From: an uncultured Rhodospirillales bacterium
Lineage (GTDB): Bacteria > Pseudomonadota > Alphaproteobacteria > Azospirillales > Azospirillaceae
Direction of reading: 5' to 3'
NCBI GenBank assembly: GCA_903927615.1
Contig: CAIYNU010000047.1
Location: 45,673-109,672 of the forward strand
Length of the DNA: 64,000 bases
Shown: in pieces, positions 17,347 to 24,377 of the stretch
Layout of the letters: each line of letters starts with the position of its first letter
Position numbering within the stretch: position 1 is the first letter of the stretch
Translations under genes and position numbers: made by a program
Notes under the pieces: model-generated
What the model was told of the DNA's origin: nothing
The model's database searches: none
What the model saw: only the letters and a program-made list of their open reading frames with translations

Positions 17347-17361
17347 CCTACCCCGCCGTGA
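16732..17361 (+). CDS. DUF4276 family protein, TOPRIM-like partner of the ATPase
   Basis: A 209-residue DUF4276 protein. The N-terminal VEGSTE (residues 9-14) matches the glutamate motif of TOPRIM-type nucleases. ALTDVYTGGNDF (70-81) gives the central aspartates and HVALYDFEAWLLPYW (104-118) is the family hallmark, so the putative catalytic set (E10, D73, D80, E111) is present. Its ATG overlaps the ATPase stop by 4 bp, showing tight coupling. By analogy with split OLD-like systems such as PARIS (ATPase plus TOPRIM effector), it could be the effector nuclease released or activated by the ATPase; this is inference. Base composition is AT-rich until the last nine codons, and the stop overlaps the convergent SAM-hydrolase gene by 14 bp. 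Confidence 0.88.
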   Translation: MSVRIAILVEGSTETILKQPLQNFLTPLLTNQMPKLIFLRQNGRIPKREDLKRHVTHLLNSHPCADAVIALTDVYTGGNDFQGAGDAKQKMREWVGKEPRFHPHVALYDFEAWLLPYWGDIQRLAGSNRASPNASPEHVNHGYPPARVLAEVFRTGTKGKVYSKIRDGSAILRDKDLNIAAQACPELRAFLNTIIAISQNKPLPAPTPP

Positions 17362-18079
17362 TCTCCACCGGCGACCCGACGGTCAGATGCAGGACCCCGG
17401 CTGCGCGCCCCTGGTTGACCGCGATCTCCACCAGGCCGTTGCCGTTGGCGTACCACAGCGGTTCGCCTGGCGGCACGTCCGCAAAGGTGCGGTGACGCCG
17501 AATCGCCTGGCCTTGCACCTCCACCACCGCGGTTCGTGCCATGGTCTTGGCGCGGATGCCAACCATGGCGTTGCCGTAGCCGTCAAGATAGATAATACGG
17601 GCCAATTCGTCGGGCCAGGATGGCCGGGCGATGCTGTCGGGGGCCAGCGGCACCCCCGGGGATGCTTCGCCCCGGGCCAGCCGGGCCGCCACCGGGGCAA
17701 ACAGGTCGCGGCCATGGAAAGTCGGCGACAATTTGGCCGGCAACCAGTCGATCTGCCAGACATGGATGTCGCGTGACCGGCGGCGGACCAATTCGAAGAG
17801 GCCGTTGTCCGGGCCGACAAACCAACGACCGTCGGCATAAACCACCAACGGTCGCCGGCCGGTACCGACTTCAGGATCAACCACACACAGAAAGACGTCC
17901 CCGGGCAGGAACGTCTCGGAGTACGCGGCCAGCAGATAAGCCGACAGTTGGGGATCAAAGGAGGGGGCGTCGGCAAACAGATCGATGATCGGCACCCCCG
18001 GCGCCGCCCGCATCAGAACCGCCTTGACCTGGCCGGTATACGGCCCGGTCAGGCCGAAATCCGTAAACAGATAAATCAT
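17348..18079 (-). CDS. SAM hydroxide adenosyltransferase (DUF62 family)
   Basis: Member of the fluorinase/chlorinase superfamily whose common form hydrolyses S-adenosylmethionine to adenosine and methionine. The 243-residue protein begins MIYLFTDFGLTGPYTGQVKAV, with the conserved TDFG aspartate, then VIDLFAD-type strand, FLCVVDPEVGTGRRPLVV and GPDNGLFELV, followed by a C-terminal beta-barrel (IIYLDGYGNAMVGI). I chose ATG 18079; a GTG at 18091 is possible. It is the last gene of the tetR - RND - secreted protein group on the minus strand, but with no obvious functional link, so the grouping may be accidental. It overlaps the convergent DUF4276 gene by 14 bp. Confidence 0.93.
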   Translation of the reverse strand: MIYLFTDFGLTGPYTGQVKAVLMRAAPGVPIIDLFADAPSFDPQLSAYLLAAYSETFLPGDVFLCVVDPEVGTGRRPLVVYADGRWFVGPDNGLFELVRRRSRDIHVWQIDWLPAKLSPTFHGRDLFAPVAARLARGEASPGVPLAPDSIARPSWPDELARIIYLDGYGNAMVGIRAKTMARTAVVEVQGQAIRRHRTFADVPPGEPLWYANGNGLVEIAVNQGRAAGVLHLTVGSPVEITAG

Positions 18080-18113
18080 CAGCCGGCCCACCCACCTGCG
18101 ATCTTATCGCCTC

Positions 18114-18698
18114 CTACTTCTTATCATAAGTCAGCTTGAGCCTGAACACCCGCTCCTGGTCATGCTTCCAGTTCTTGGCAAGGGCACAGATCACAATGCC
18201 ATTGGCCGCTTTGGTGAATTTCGGCTTCTCCATCATGGCGGCCCCGATCGGCGCCTCCACGAAAAACTCGAGTTTGGTCCAAGTGGCATCCTTGGGCGTC
18301 TTGATGAAGCCATCGGCGTCAACATTCATCGCGTTCAACGGCAGCTCCGCGCAGACCTGCTCGCAAGAGGCCTTGCCGTTCAACGTCCCGGTGAGCGCCC
18401 GCAAGGTATTCGCCAGCCCTGGATCGATACTGATATACTTGCTGGCCTCCAGCAGCGGCACCCCGACGCTGATATTGCCGAACCCGATCACCGCCTTGGC
18501 AATGTCCTCGACGGTGTTCGGTGGCCGACCGCAGGCCGGATTGGCCTCGCCGGCCTGGACTTGGGATGCCGGCAACGTATCTTCCGCCGACAGTTCATTG
18601 GCCCCAACCTTAAGGTCAATGCTCAGCCGGTCCGCCAGTACCGCCGGCGCAAAACCCAACAAACCCAGGACCGCAAGGCCCGGAACAAGACGTGACAT
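18114..18698 (-). CDS. secreted unknown protein following the RND pump
   Basis: Unrecognised 194-residue exported protein. Start ATG 18698 (MSRLVPGLAVLGLLGF) was chosen because GGGAGGGAG stands about 9 bp upstream and a clean Sec signal follows, with cleavage likely after AVLA-D (about residue 22). The mature protein has four cysteines in pairs (PACGRP, KASCEQVCAEL, IVICALA), suggesting periplasmic disulfides. The rest mixes beta strands (KLEFFVEAPIGAAMM) with charged ends and has no membrane helix. It starts 53 bp after the RND pump stop on the same strand, so it could be a periplasmic accessory of the efflux operon. Confidence 0.75.
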   Translation of the reverse strand: MSRLVPGLAVLGLLGFAPAVLADRLSIDLKVGANELSAEDTLPASQVQAGEANPACGRPPNTVEDIAKAVIGFGNISVGVPLLEASKYISIDPGLANTLRALTGTLNGKASCEQVCAELPLNAMNVDADGFIKTPKDATWTKLEFFVEAPIGAAMMEKPKFTKAANGIVICALAKNWKHDQERVFRLKLTYDKK

Positions 18699-18751
18699 GG
18701 GGCAAACTCCCTCCCCGGTTGGACGACGGGCGTCGCCCATCGATACGACAC

Positions 18752-21700
18752 TCACGACACCGCCGCCATCTCGGCAACCCGGGCCGCGCCCGCGGTCGCC
18801 CGATGATCCGACGCCAGCACGGTATAGACCGCCGGCAGCACGAACAAGGTAAACAGCGTGCCGATGGCCATCCCCGCCACAATGACGATGCCGATACTGA
18901 AGCGGCTGGCGGCACCGGCGCCGTTCGCCACCAACAACGGCAACAGGCCAACCACCATCGCCGCAGTGGTCATCAGGATCGGCCGCAACCGCACCTGAGC
19001 CGCCCGGTGGATCGCTTCCCGTCGGTTCAGATTCTCCCCCTCCTGCAACTTATTGGCAAATTCCGTCATCAGGATGCCGTGTTTGCTGATTAAACCGATC
19101 AGCGTCACCATGCCAACCTGGGTGTAAATATTGATGCTGGCCACCCCAAAAAACAACGGCAACAACGCGCCGCAGATCGACATCGGCACCGCCACCAGAA
19201 TCACCAACGGGTCGCGCAGGCTTTCGAATTGGGCGGCGAGGACCAGGAAGATGGTGATCAGCGCGAAGGCGAAGGTGATGGCAAGTTGGTTCCCTTCCTT
19301 CAGATACTGCCGTGACTCCGACAGATAGTCGTGACTGACATCGGCCGGCAGCAATTCCTTGGCCGTCGCCTCCAGGAAGCTCACCGCCTGCCCCATGGTC
19401 ACGCCCGGCATCGGCACCGCCGAAAACGTGGCGGCGTTTAATTGGTTGAACTGGGTCAGCGCATTGGGATCGATCCCCGAATCGATGGACACCACCGTGG
19501 ACAACGGGACCGAGACCCCGCCCACCGTCCGGACATAATAATGGGCCAGGTCATCCGGGCTCAGACGCTCGCCCCGCGGCACTTGGGGAATCACCTGATA
19601 GGACCGGCCGGCGTAATCAAACCGATTGACGTAGTTCTCACCGACCAGCAAGGCCAGCGTCTCGCCGATGGACTGCATGGTCAGGCCAAGATCATTGGCC
19701 TTGCCGCGGTCCACGTGAATCCGCACCACCGGGTTATTGTAGGCGAGGTCGCTATCGACCACGATGAACAAGCCGCTTTGGCGCGCCCGATCCTTGACCG
19801 CCTCCATCACCGCGAACACCTGCCGGAACTCCGCCGGCGAGTACACCACCATCTGCACCGGCATGCCGCCCACCGTGCCGGGCAAGGGTGGCAGGTTGAA
19901 GGCGAAGACGTTCATGCCGGCGACACGGCCAAGCCCCTGCTGGACCAACGGCAGCAGCGCCATGGACGAGTGGGTCCGTTCATTCCACGGCTTCAGGATC
20001 ATGCCCGAAATATTGGTGTTGACCCCTTGAAAGCCATTAACCACGAAACGGGCAAAGGTCTCGGGGAAAGCGGTGTAGCTTTGGTCAATCTGGACGCCAT
20101 ACCGGTTGGTATAGTCAAGGTTGGCGTATTGCGGCGCCTTGCCCACCGCAAACACCACGCCCTGATCTTCCGGTGGAGCCAACTCGGCCTTGCTGTGACT
20201 GTAAAGGAAGCCGACCCCGATCAGCACCGCCACCGCAAACAGCAGCGTCACCGGGCGGTAATCCAGTGACCCCGCCAGCATCCGGCCATAACGGCGGGTC
20301 ACCGCCGAAAAGAACCGGTCGACGCGCCGGGCAAACCAGCCCTCGGCCATCTCGCGGGTCAGCAGCATCGAACACATCATCGGCGACAGCGTAATTGCGA
20401 TGATGCCCGAAATGATCACCGACCCGGCCAGCGTAAACGCGAATTCACGAAACAGGGAGCCGGTCAGGCCGGTCAAAAAACCAATGGGGGCATAAACCGC
20501 CGCCAGCGTAATGGTCATGGCGATAATCGGCCCCAGGATTTCCCGGGCGCCGACCAGCGCCGCCTGCACCGGACTGCGACCGCGTTCGATATGGCGATAG
20601 ACATTCTCGACGACCACAATGGCGTCATCCACCACCAGTCCGATGGCCATGACCATGGCAAGCAGGGTCAACAGATTGATGCTGAAGCCCAGCGCCAGCA
20701 TCAGGGTGAACGAGCCGATCAGCGACAGCGGAATCGTCACGATCGGGATCATCACCGAACGGATTGTGCCCAGGAACAGGAAGATCACGGCGACCACGAT
20801 GGCCACCGCCTGAATCAGCGTCCGGATCACCTCGTTAATGGAAGACTGGATGAATTTGGTCGAATCATAAACAATGTTCATGATCACGGTCGGCGGCAGG
20901 CCCCGTTCGATGGTCGGCGCCAGCGCCCGCACATCACGGACAATGTTCAGCGGATTGCCGACCGGCGTCGACTGGACGCCGATGAACACCGCCTGCTGCC
21001 CATTCATCATCACCGACGAGTCGGTGTTCTGCGCCCCCAGTTCCAACGTCGCGATGTCATCCAACCGGACCAGCGCACCATCCTTGGCCTTGACCACCAT
21101 CCGCCGAAACTCGTCCAGACTGGTCAGTCCGGTGTCGGCCCGGATGTTGGAGACGGTGAAGTAGCCCTTGGTCTGCCCGGGAGCGGACTGAAAGTTGTTG
21201 GCCTGAATGGCCGCCGCGACATCACTCGAGGTGATCTCCCTGGCCGCCATTTTGGCGGGATCCAGCCAGACCCGCATGGCGAAGGTCTGGCCACCCAGAA
21301 TATCCGCCGAGGCCACGCCATCCACAGTAGCCAGCAGCGGCTGCACCACCCGGCTAAGATAATCGGAGATTGCCGCGTTCGACAGGGTCGGGCTGGAGAA
21401 GCCGATATACATCACCGCGGTGGTCTGACCGGTCGATTTGAGAATCACCGGATCGTTGGCCTCCTTGGGAATCAGGTATTTTACCTGATTCACTTTGGCC
21501 ATCACCTCGGTCATGGACTTGGTCGGGTCGTAGTTGAGCTTGATATTCGCCGTCACCACGCTCTTGCCTTGGGTCGACGACGACGTCAGGTAGTCGATCC
21601 CTTCCGCCGAAGCCACCGCCTGGGCAATCGGCTGGGAGATGAATCCCTGCATCAACTCCGGCGCCGCCCCCGGGTAGGTGGTGGTTACGGTGATCACGGT

Positions 21701-21826
21701 ATTGTCCAGCCTGGGATACTGGCGGATCGGCAGGTCAAAGAACGCCCGCATGCCGATCAACAATATCAGCAGGCTAACCACCGTCGCCAGGACCGGCCGG
21801 CGGATGAAAAGATCGGTAAGACGCAT
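18752..21826 (-). CDS. RND efflux pump, inner-membrane transporter
   Basis: A 1024-residue resistance-nodulation-division transporter of the hydrophobe/amphiphile (AcrB, MexI, MdtB-like) class. It opens with the standard MRLTDLFIRRPVLATVVSLL first helix and has two porter loops. GLVVDDAIVVVENVYRHIE in TM4 carries the paired aspartates of the proton relay, and the family motif SMTEVMAKVNQVKYLIP is also present. It works with the membrane fusion protein encoded 30 bp upstream; no outer-membrane TolC-type gene is adjacent, so a distant one must be used. Substrate cannot be told. The operon is headed by a tetR repressor with a palindromic operator, so induction by a pump substrate is likely. Confidence 0.95.
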   Translation of the reverse strand: MRLTDLFIRRPVLATVVSLLILLIGMRAFFDLPIRQYPRLDNTVITVTTTYPGAAPELMQGFISQPIAQAVASAEGIDYLTSSSTQGKSVVTANIKLNYDPTKSMTEVMAKVNQVKYLIPKEANDPVILKSTGQTTAVMYIGFSSPTLSNAAISDYLSRVVQPLLATVDGVASADILGGQTFAMRVWLDPAKMAAREITSSDVAAAIQANNFQSAPGQTKGYFTVSNIRADTGLTSLDEFRRMVVKAKDGALVRLDDIATLELGAQNTDSSVMMNGQQAVFIGVQSTPVGNPLNIVRDVRALAPTIERGLPPTVIMNIVYDSTKFIQSSINEVIRTLIQAVAIVVAVIFLFLGTIRSVMIPIVTIPLSLIGSFTLMLALGFSINLLTLLAMVMAIGLVVDDAIVVVENVYRHIERGRSPVQAALVGAREILGPIIAMTITLAAVYAPIGFLTGLTGSLFREFAFTLAGSVIISGIIAITLSPMMCSMLLTREMAEGWFARRVDRFFSAVTRRYGRMLAGSLDYRPVTLLFAVAVLIGVGFLYSHSKAELAPPEDQGVVFAVGKAPQYANLDYTNRYGVQIDQSYTAFPETFARFVVNGFQGVNTNISGMILKPWNERTHSSMALLPLVQQGLGRVAGMNVFAFNLPPLPGTVGGMPVQMVVYSPAEFRQVFAVMEAVKDRARQSGLFIVVDSDLAYNNPVVRIHVDRGKANDLGLTMQSIGETLALLVGENYVNRFDYAGRSYQVIPQVPRGERLSPDDLAHYYVRTVGGVSVPLSTVVSIDSGIDPNALTQFNQLNAATFSAVPMPGVTMGQAVSFLEATAKELLPADVSHDYLSESRQYLKEGNQLAITFAFALITIFLVLAAQFESLRDPLVILVAVPMSICGALLPLFFGVASINIYTQVGMVTLIGLISKHGILMTEFANKLQEGENLNRREAIHRAAQVRLRPILMTTAAMVVGLLPLLVANGAGAASRFSIGIVIVAGMAIGTLFTLFVLPAVYTVLASDHRATAGAARVAEMAAVS

Positions 21827-21856
21827 GGGAAGGCCCTCGGGGCTGCCGGCTTCTGG

Positions 21857-23053
21857 TTAGTTGACCGGTGTCACGACCGGCTTGGTCAGGACGGTATCGC
21901 TGGTCAGGACCACCGCGGCACCATTGTGCAGCTTGACCTGGCCGGCGTTCACCACCCGATCACCGGCGCTGACACCCTCCAGGATCGCCACCTTGCCGTC
22001 ATGGCGGGGCCCCGTTTTGACGAAGCTCTGAACCACCTTCAACGCCGGCTTGCCCGCGGCATCGGTCCCCGAATCGCGGACCAGATAGACCAGCTCGCCA
22101 TAGGCGGTGTAGTCCACCGCGGTTTCGGGTAATGTCACCACCCCCGATTGTGGCGGCAGAACCACCTGGACCTTGGCAAACATGCCCGGCAGCAACAGGT
22201 GGCCGGGATTCTGGAGGCTCGCCTGAATTTTGATGGTCCGGGTGCCGCTATCCACCTGAGGCTCGATGGCGGTCACGGTGGCACTGAAGGTGCGGTCGGA
22301 AAAGGCGTCGGCCCGGAATTCCACCGCCTGCCCCAGCGCCAGCACGCTGCGCGCCTGCTCGGGTAACGTAAAGTTGACGTAAAGCTGATCAAGGTCGGTC
22401 AGCGAGACCACGGCGGTACCGGCGGCCAGATACTGACCCAGCTCAACCTGACGGACCCCGAGTTGCCCGGCAAACGGCGCACGCACCATCTTCTGGGCAA
22501 TGATCGCCTCGGCATGGGCGATCGCCGCCTTGGCGGCATCCAGTTGGCTCTGGCTTTGATCAACCGATTGTTGGGTCCCAAAGCTCTTGACCGCCAGCGT
22601 CTTGGACCGGTCCAGGGTGAGTTGGGCAAAGGTCACCTGCGCCCGGTCGGCGGCCAGATCGGCCCGGTCCGGGGCATCATTGAGTTGGACCAACGGTGCG
22701 CCCGCCGACACGTTGGCCCCTGCCTCGAACAGAATCGCGGTGATCCGCCCGCCAACCTCTGGCGCAACCGTCACCTGATGGACGGCGACCACCGTACCGA
22801 TACCGTCCAGCATCCGCGGCATGTCTTCGGAAACCGCCGTCACCGCACTCACCGTCGCCGGTGGCGGTACGTTTCCCGCAAAGAACTTGGCGATCATGCC
22901 CTGTCGGAACTGTTCGAAGCCGTAAAGGCCGCCGCCAAGCCCCGTCAACACCAGCGCCATCAGCACGAAGCGGAACGCAACTTTGCCCCGGCTTGGTGCG
23001 ACACGCTCCTGCGGCACCTTATCGGCAATGGTTTCCGGTGAAAACGTATCCAT
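21857..23053 (-). CDS. RND efflux membrane fusion (adaptor) protein
   Basis: Periplasmic adaptor linking the RND pump to an outer-membrane channel. The 398-residue protein has an N-terminal anchor (FRFVLMALVLTGLGGGLYGF, about residues 28-47), the lipoyl half-motifs (VAPEVGGRITAILFEAGANV and APFAGQLGVRQVELGQYL), a short alpha-hairpin between them rich in Q/A (QSVDQSQSQLDAAKAAIAHA), and the beta-barrel and C-terminal parts (LPGMFAKVQVVLPPQSGVVTLPETAV). I chose ATG 23053 because GGGAGGGG precedes it; the frame extends upstream into the tetR gene. It starts 32 bp after tetR and is followed by the pump gene. Confidence 0.94.
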   Translation of the reverse strand: MDTFSPETIADKVPQERVAPSRGKVAFRFVLMALVLTGLGGGLYGFEQFRQGMIAKFFAGNVPPPATVSAVTAVSEDMPRMLDGIGTVVAVHQVTVAPEVGGRITAILFEAGANVSAGAPLVQLNDAPDRADLAADRAQVTFAQLTLDRSKTLAVKSFGTQQSVDQSQSQLDAAKAAIAHAEAIIAQKMVRAPFAGQLGVRQVELGQYLAAGTAVVSLTDLDQLYVNFTLPEQARSVLALGQAVEFRADAFSDRTFSATVTAIEPQVDSGTRTIKIQASLQNPGHLLLPGMFAKVQVVLPPQSGVVTLPETAVDYTAYGELVYLVRDSGTDAAGKPALKVVQSFVKTGPRHDGKVAILEGVSAGDRVVNAGQVKLHNGAAVVLTSDTVLTKPVVTPVN

Positions 23054-23085
23054 GCCCGCTGCCCCTCCCTGTCCAGCTCTTGTCT

Positions 23086-23805
23086 CTAAGGACAAACCAC
23101 CGCGACGCCGCCGCCGGCGTGGCCGCCGGCAAACAACGCCAGACGTTGCCTGTCGAATGGCGCCCCGACCACCGCCTCACGCAAACCGATGCCCCGCAGG
23201 ATAAACCGTGCCGCCTCGGTGACCACCGCGTCCAGTTCACCCTGGTACGGATAAACCCCCTGCCCCGACAGCCGACCATAGGCGATCTGCGCCGCCACAT
23301 GGCACCCGAACCAAAAGGCGTTGGCAGGCGCCGGCCCGCCCGGCAACACGTCACCCGCCTGGTCGGCCGCCCGCAGGCTGGCACAGTAAGTGGCCAGTAT
23401 CCGCCGCTCCACGTCGGCAAAGTGAACCCTGGCATACTCGCCATCTTCCATCATGCTGTGCAGCACCAACCGCTGCCGCGTCACCATCAACTGCCGGTCA
23501 CCCAGCACCCCCAACACCAAGTGCCACAACATGCCGTAGGTCATCAGCACCAAGGTATCGGTGGACGGCGGAAGCGCCTCCAACCGCGCCAAATCCGGGT
23601 CCGCCAGACAGCCAAGCTTCAGGATTTCCTCATACAGCGCCGCCTTGGTGGGAAAGTGGCGAAACACCAGCGCCTCCGAGACCCCCGCCGCCTCTGCGAT
23701 CTCCTTGGTGGTGACCCCGGCAAACCCCTTCCGCGCAAAGACCGGCGTCACACTCTCCACGATCATCCGGCGCCGCGCCGCGCTGTCCATTCGAACCTTA
23801 GCCAT
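23086..23805 (-). CDS. TetR family regulator of the RND operon
   Basis: A 239-residue TetR/AcrR repressor. The N-terminal helix-turn-helix spans about residues 8-54, with FARKGFAGVTTKEIAEAAGVSEALVFRHFPTKAALYEE in consecutive pieces, the classical TetR pattern. The C-terminal ligand domain is unrelated to known drugs by eye. It is the first gene of a minus-strand group with the adaptor and pump. The ATG at 23805 is 7 bp from a 24-bp palindrome (23812-23835), which would place repressor across the ribosome site and promoter, so autorepression of the whole operon is very likely. Confidence 0.93.
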   Translation of the reverse strand: MAKVRMDSAARRRMIVESVTPVFARKGFAGVTTKEIAEAAGVSEALVFRHFPTKAALYEEILKLGCLADPDLARLEALPPSTDTLVLMTYGMLWHLVLGVLGDRQLMVTRQRLVLHSMMEDGEYARVHFADVERRILATYCASLRAADQAGDVLPGGPAPANAFWFGCHVAAQIAYGRLSGQGVYPYQGELDAVVTEAARFILRGIGLREAVVGAPFDRQRLALFAGGHAGGGVAVVCP

Positions 23806-23811
23806 AGTCCG

Positions 23812-23835
23812 CAAAGTGAGCCCTCACTCACTTTG
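23812..23835. promoter_or_regulatory. palindromic operator, probable TetR binding site
   Basis: CAAAGTGAG (23812-23820) and its exact reverse complement CTCACTTTG (23827-23835) are separated by 6 bp. It lies 6 bp before the tetR start codon, an expected place for an autoregulatory TetR operator. Confidence 0.75.
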
Positions 23836-23924
23836 GGTCAAGGCCAACCGTGCCGTCACCCCAGCGTATGGCGCTATGCAGACCAGCGCAGACGTCGCGG
23901 CTACCATGACGGTCGGAGACCGGC

Positions 23925-23930
23925 TTGACA
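23925..23930 (+). promoter_or_regulatory. possible -35 element of the ArsR-type gene
   Basis: A perfect TTGACA hexamer 31 bp before the ATG of the ArsR-type gene. At 17-bp spacing the -10 would be TAGTGA (3 of 6 matches), which would give an almost leaderless transcript. Confidence 0.3.
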
Positions 23931-23960
23931 ATGAGGCAATAGTTTCGTAGTGATGAAGAT

Positions 23961-24296
23961 ATGATGACGAACGAACTGGACCGCGCAGCCACCGCCGCCA
24001 GCGACCTGCTAAAGGCGCTCGCCAGCCCAAATCGACTCAAAATTCTCTGCCATCTGATTGAAGGCGAGAAATCGGTCGGGCAGATCGCGGCCTTGATTGG
24101 CATCCGCGAAACCACCGTGTCCCAACATCTGGCACTGTTGCGCAAGGACCGGCTGGTCAGTAGCCGGCGGGCCGGCCAGACTATTTTTTATGCCCTCGAC
24201 AGCCCGGTTGCGGCTCGAATCATCGCGATCCTGTACGAGACTTATTGCGCCCACGGCAACGACCCGGCCGACAGCACGCCCCCTTGCTCGTCCTGA
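23961..24296 (+). CDS. ArsR/SmtB family regulator, BigR/SqrR-like two-cysteine type
   Basis: A 111-residue winged-helix repressor: LLKALASPNRLKILCHLIEGEKSVGQIA (in pieces, 16-43), recognition helix RETTVSQHLALLRKDRLV (49-66) and wing RRAGQTIFYAL. Two cysteines, C30 in alpha-2 and C96 in the last helix (LYETYC), have the same 66-residue separation as the persulfide-sensing pair Cys42/Cys108 of BigR. No metal-binding CxC or acidic/His sites of ArsR or SmtB are seen. It is therefore best read as a reactive-sulfur or redox sensor; no sulfide-oxidation gene is nearby. Divergent from tetR, so it might also influence the pump promoter. Start ATG 23961; ATG 23964 is an alternative. Confidence 0.9.
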   Translation: MMTNELDRAATAASDLLKALASPNRLKILCHLIEGEKSVGQIAALIGIRETTVSQHLALLRKDRLVSSRRAGQTIFYALDSPVAARIIAILYETYCAHGNDPADSTPPCSS

Positions 24297-24377
24297 GCCA
24301 GGCCGACCGGCCGCCAGTTCGAAGGGCCGTCCGGCCGTTTAGGGGTCCGAGCACAGTCAACAAACTCCCGATCGGTC

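Noticed and set aside
20591..22132. 513-residue plus-strand ORF
   Set aside because: Antisense of the RND pump and adaptor; histidine/arginine/aspartate-rich, no domains, no ribosome site.
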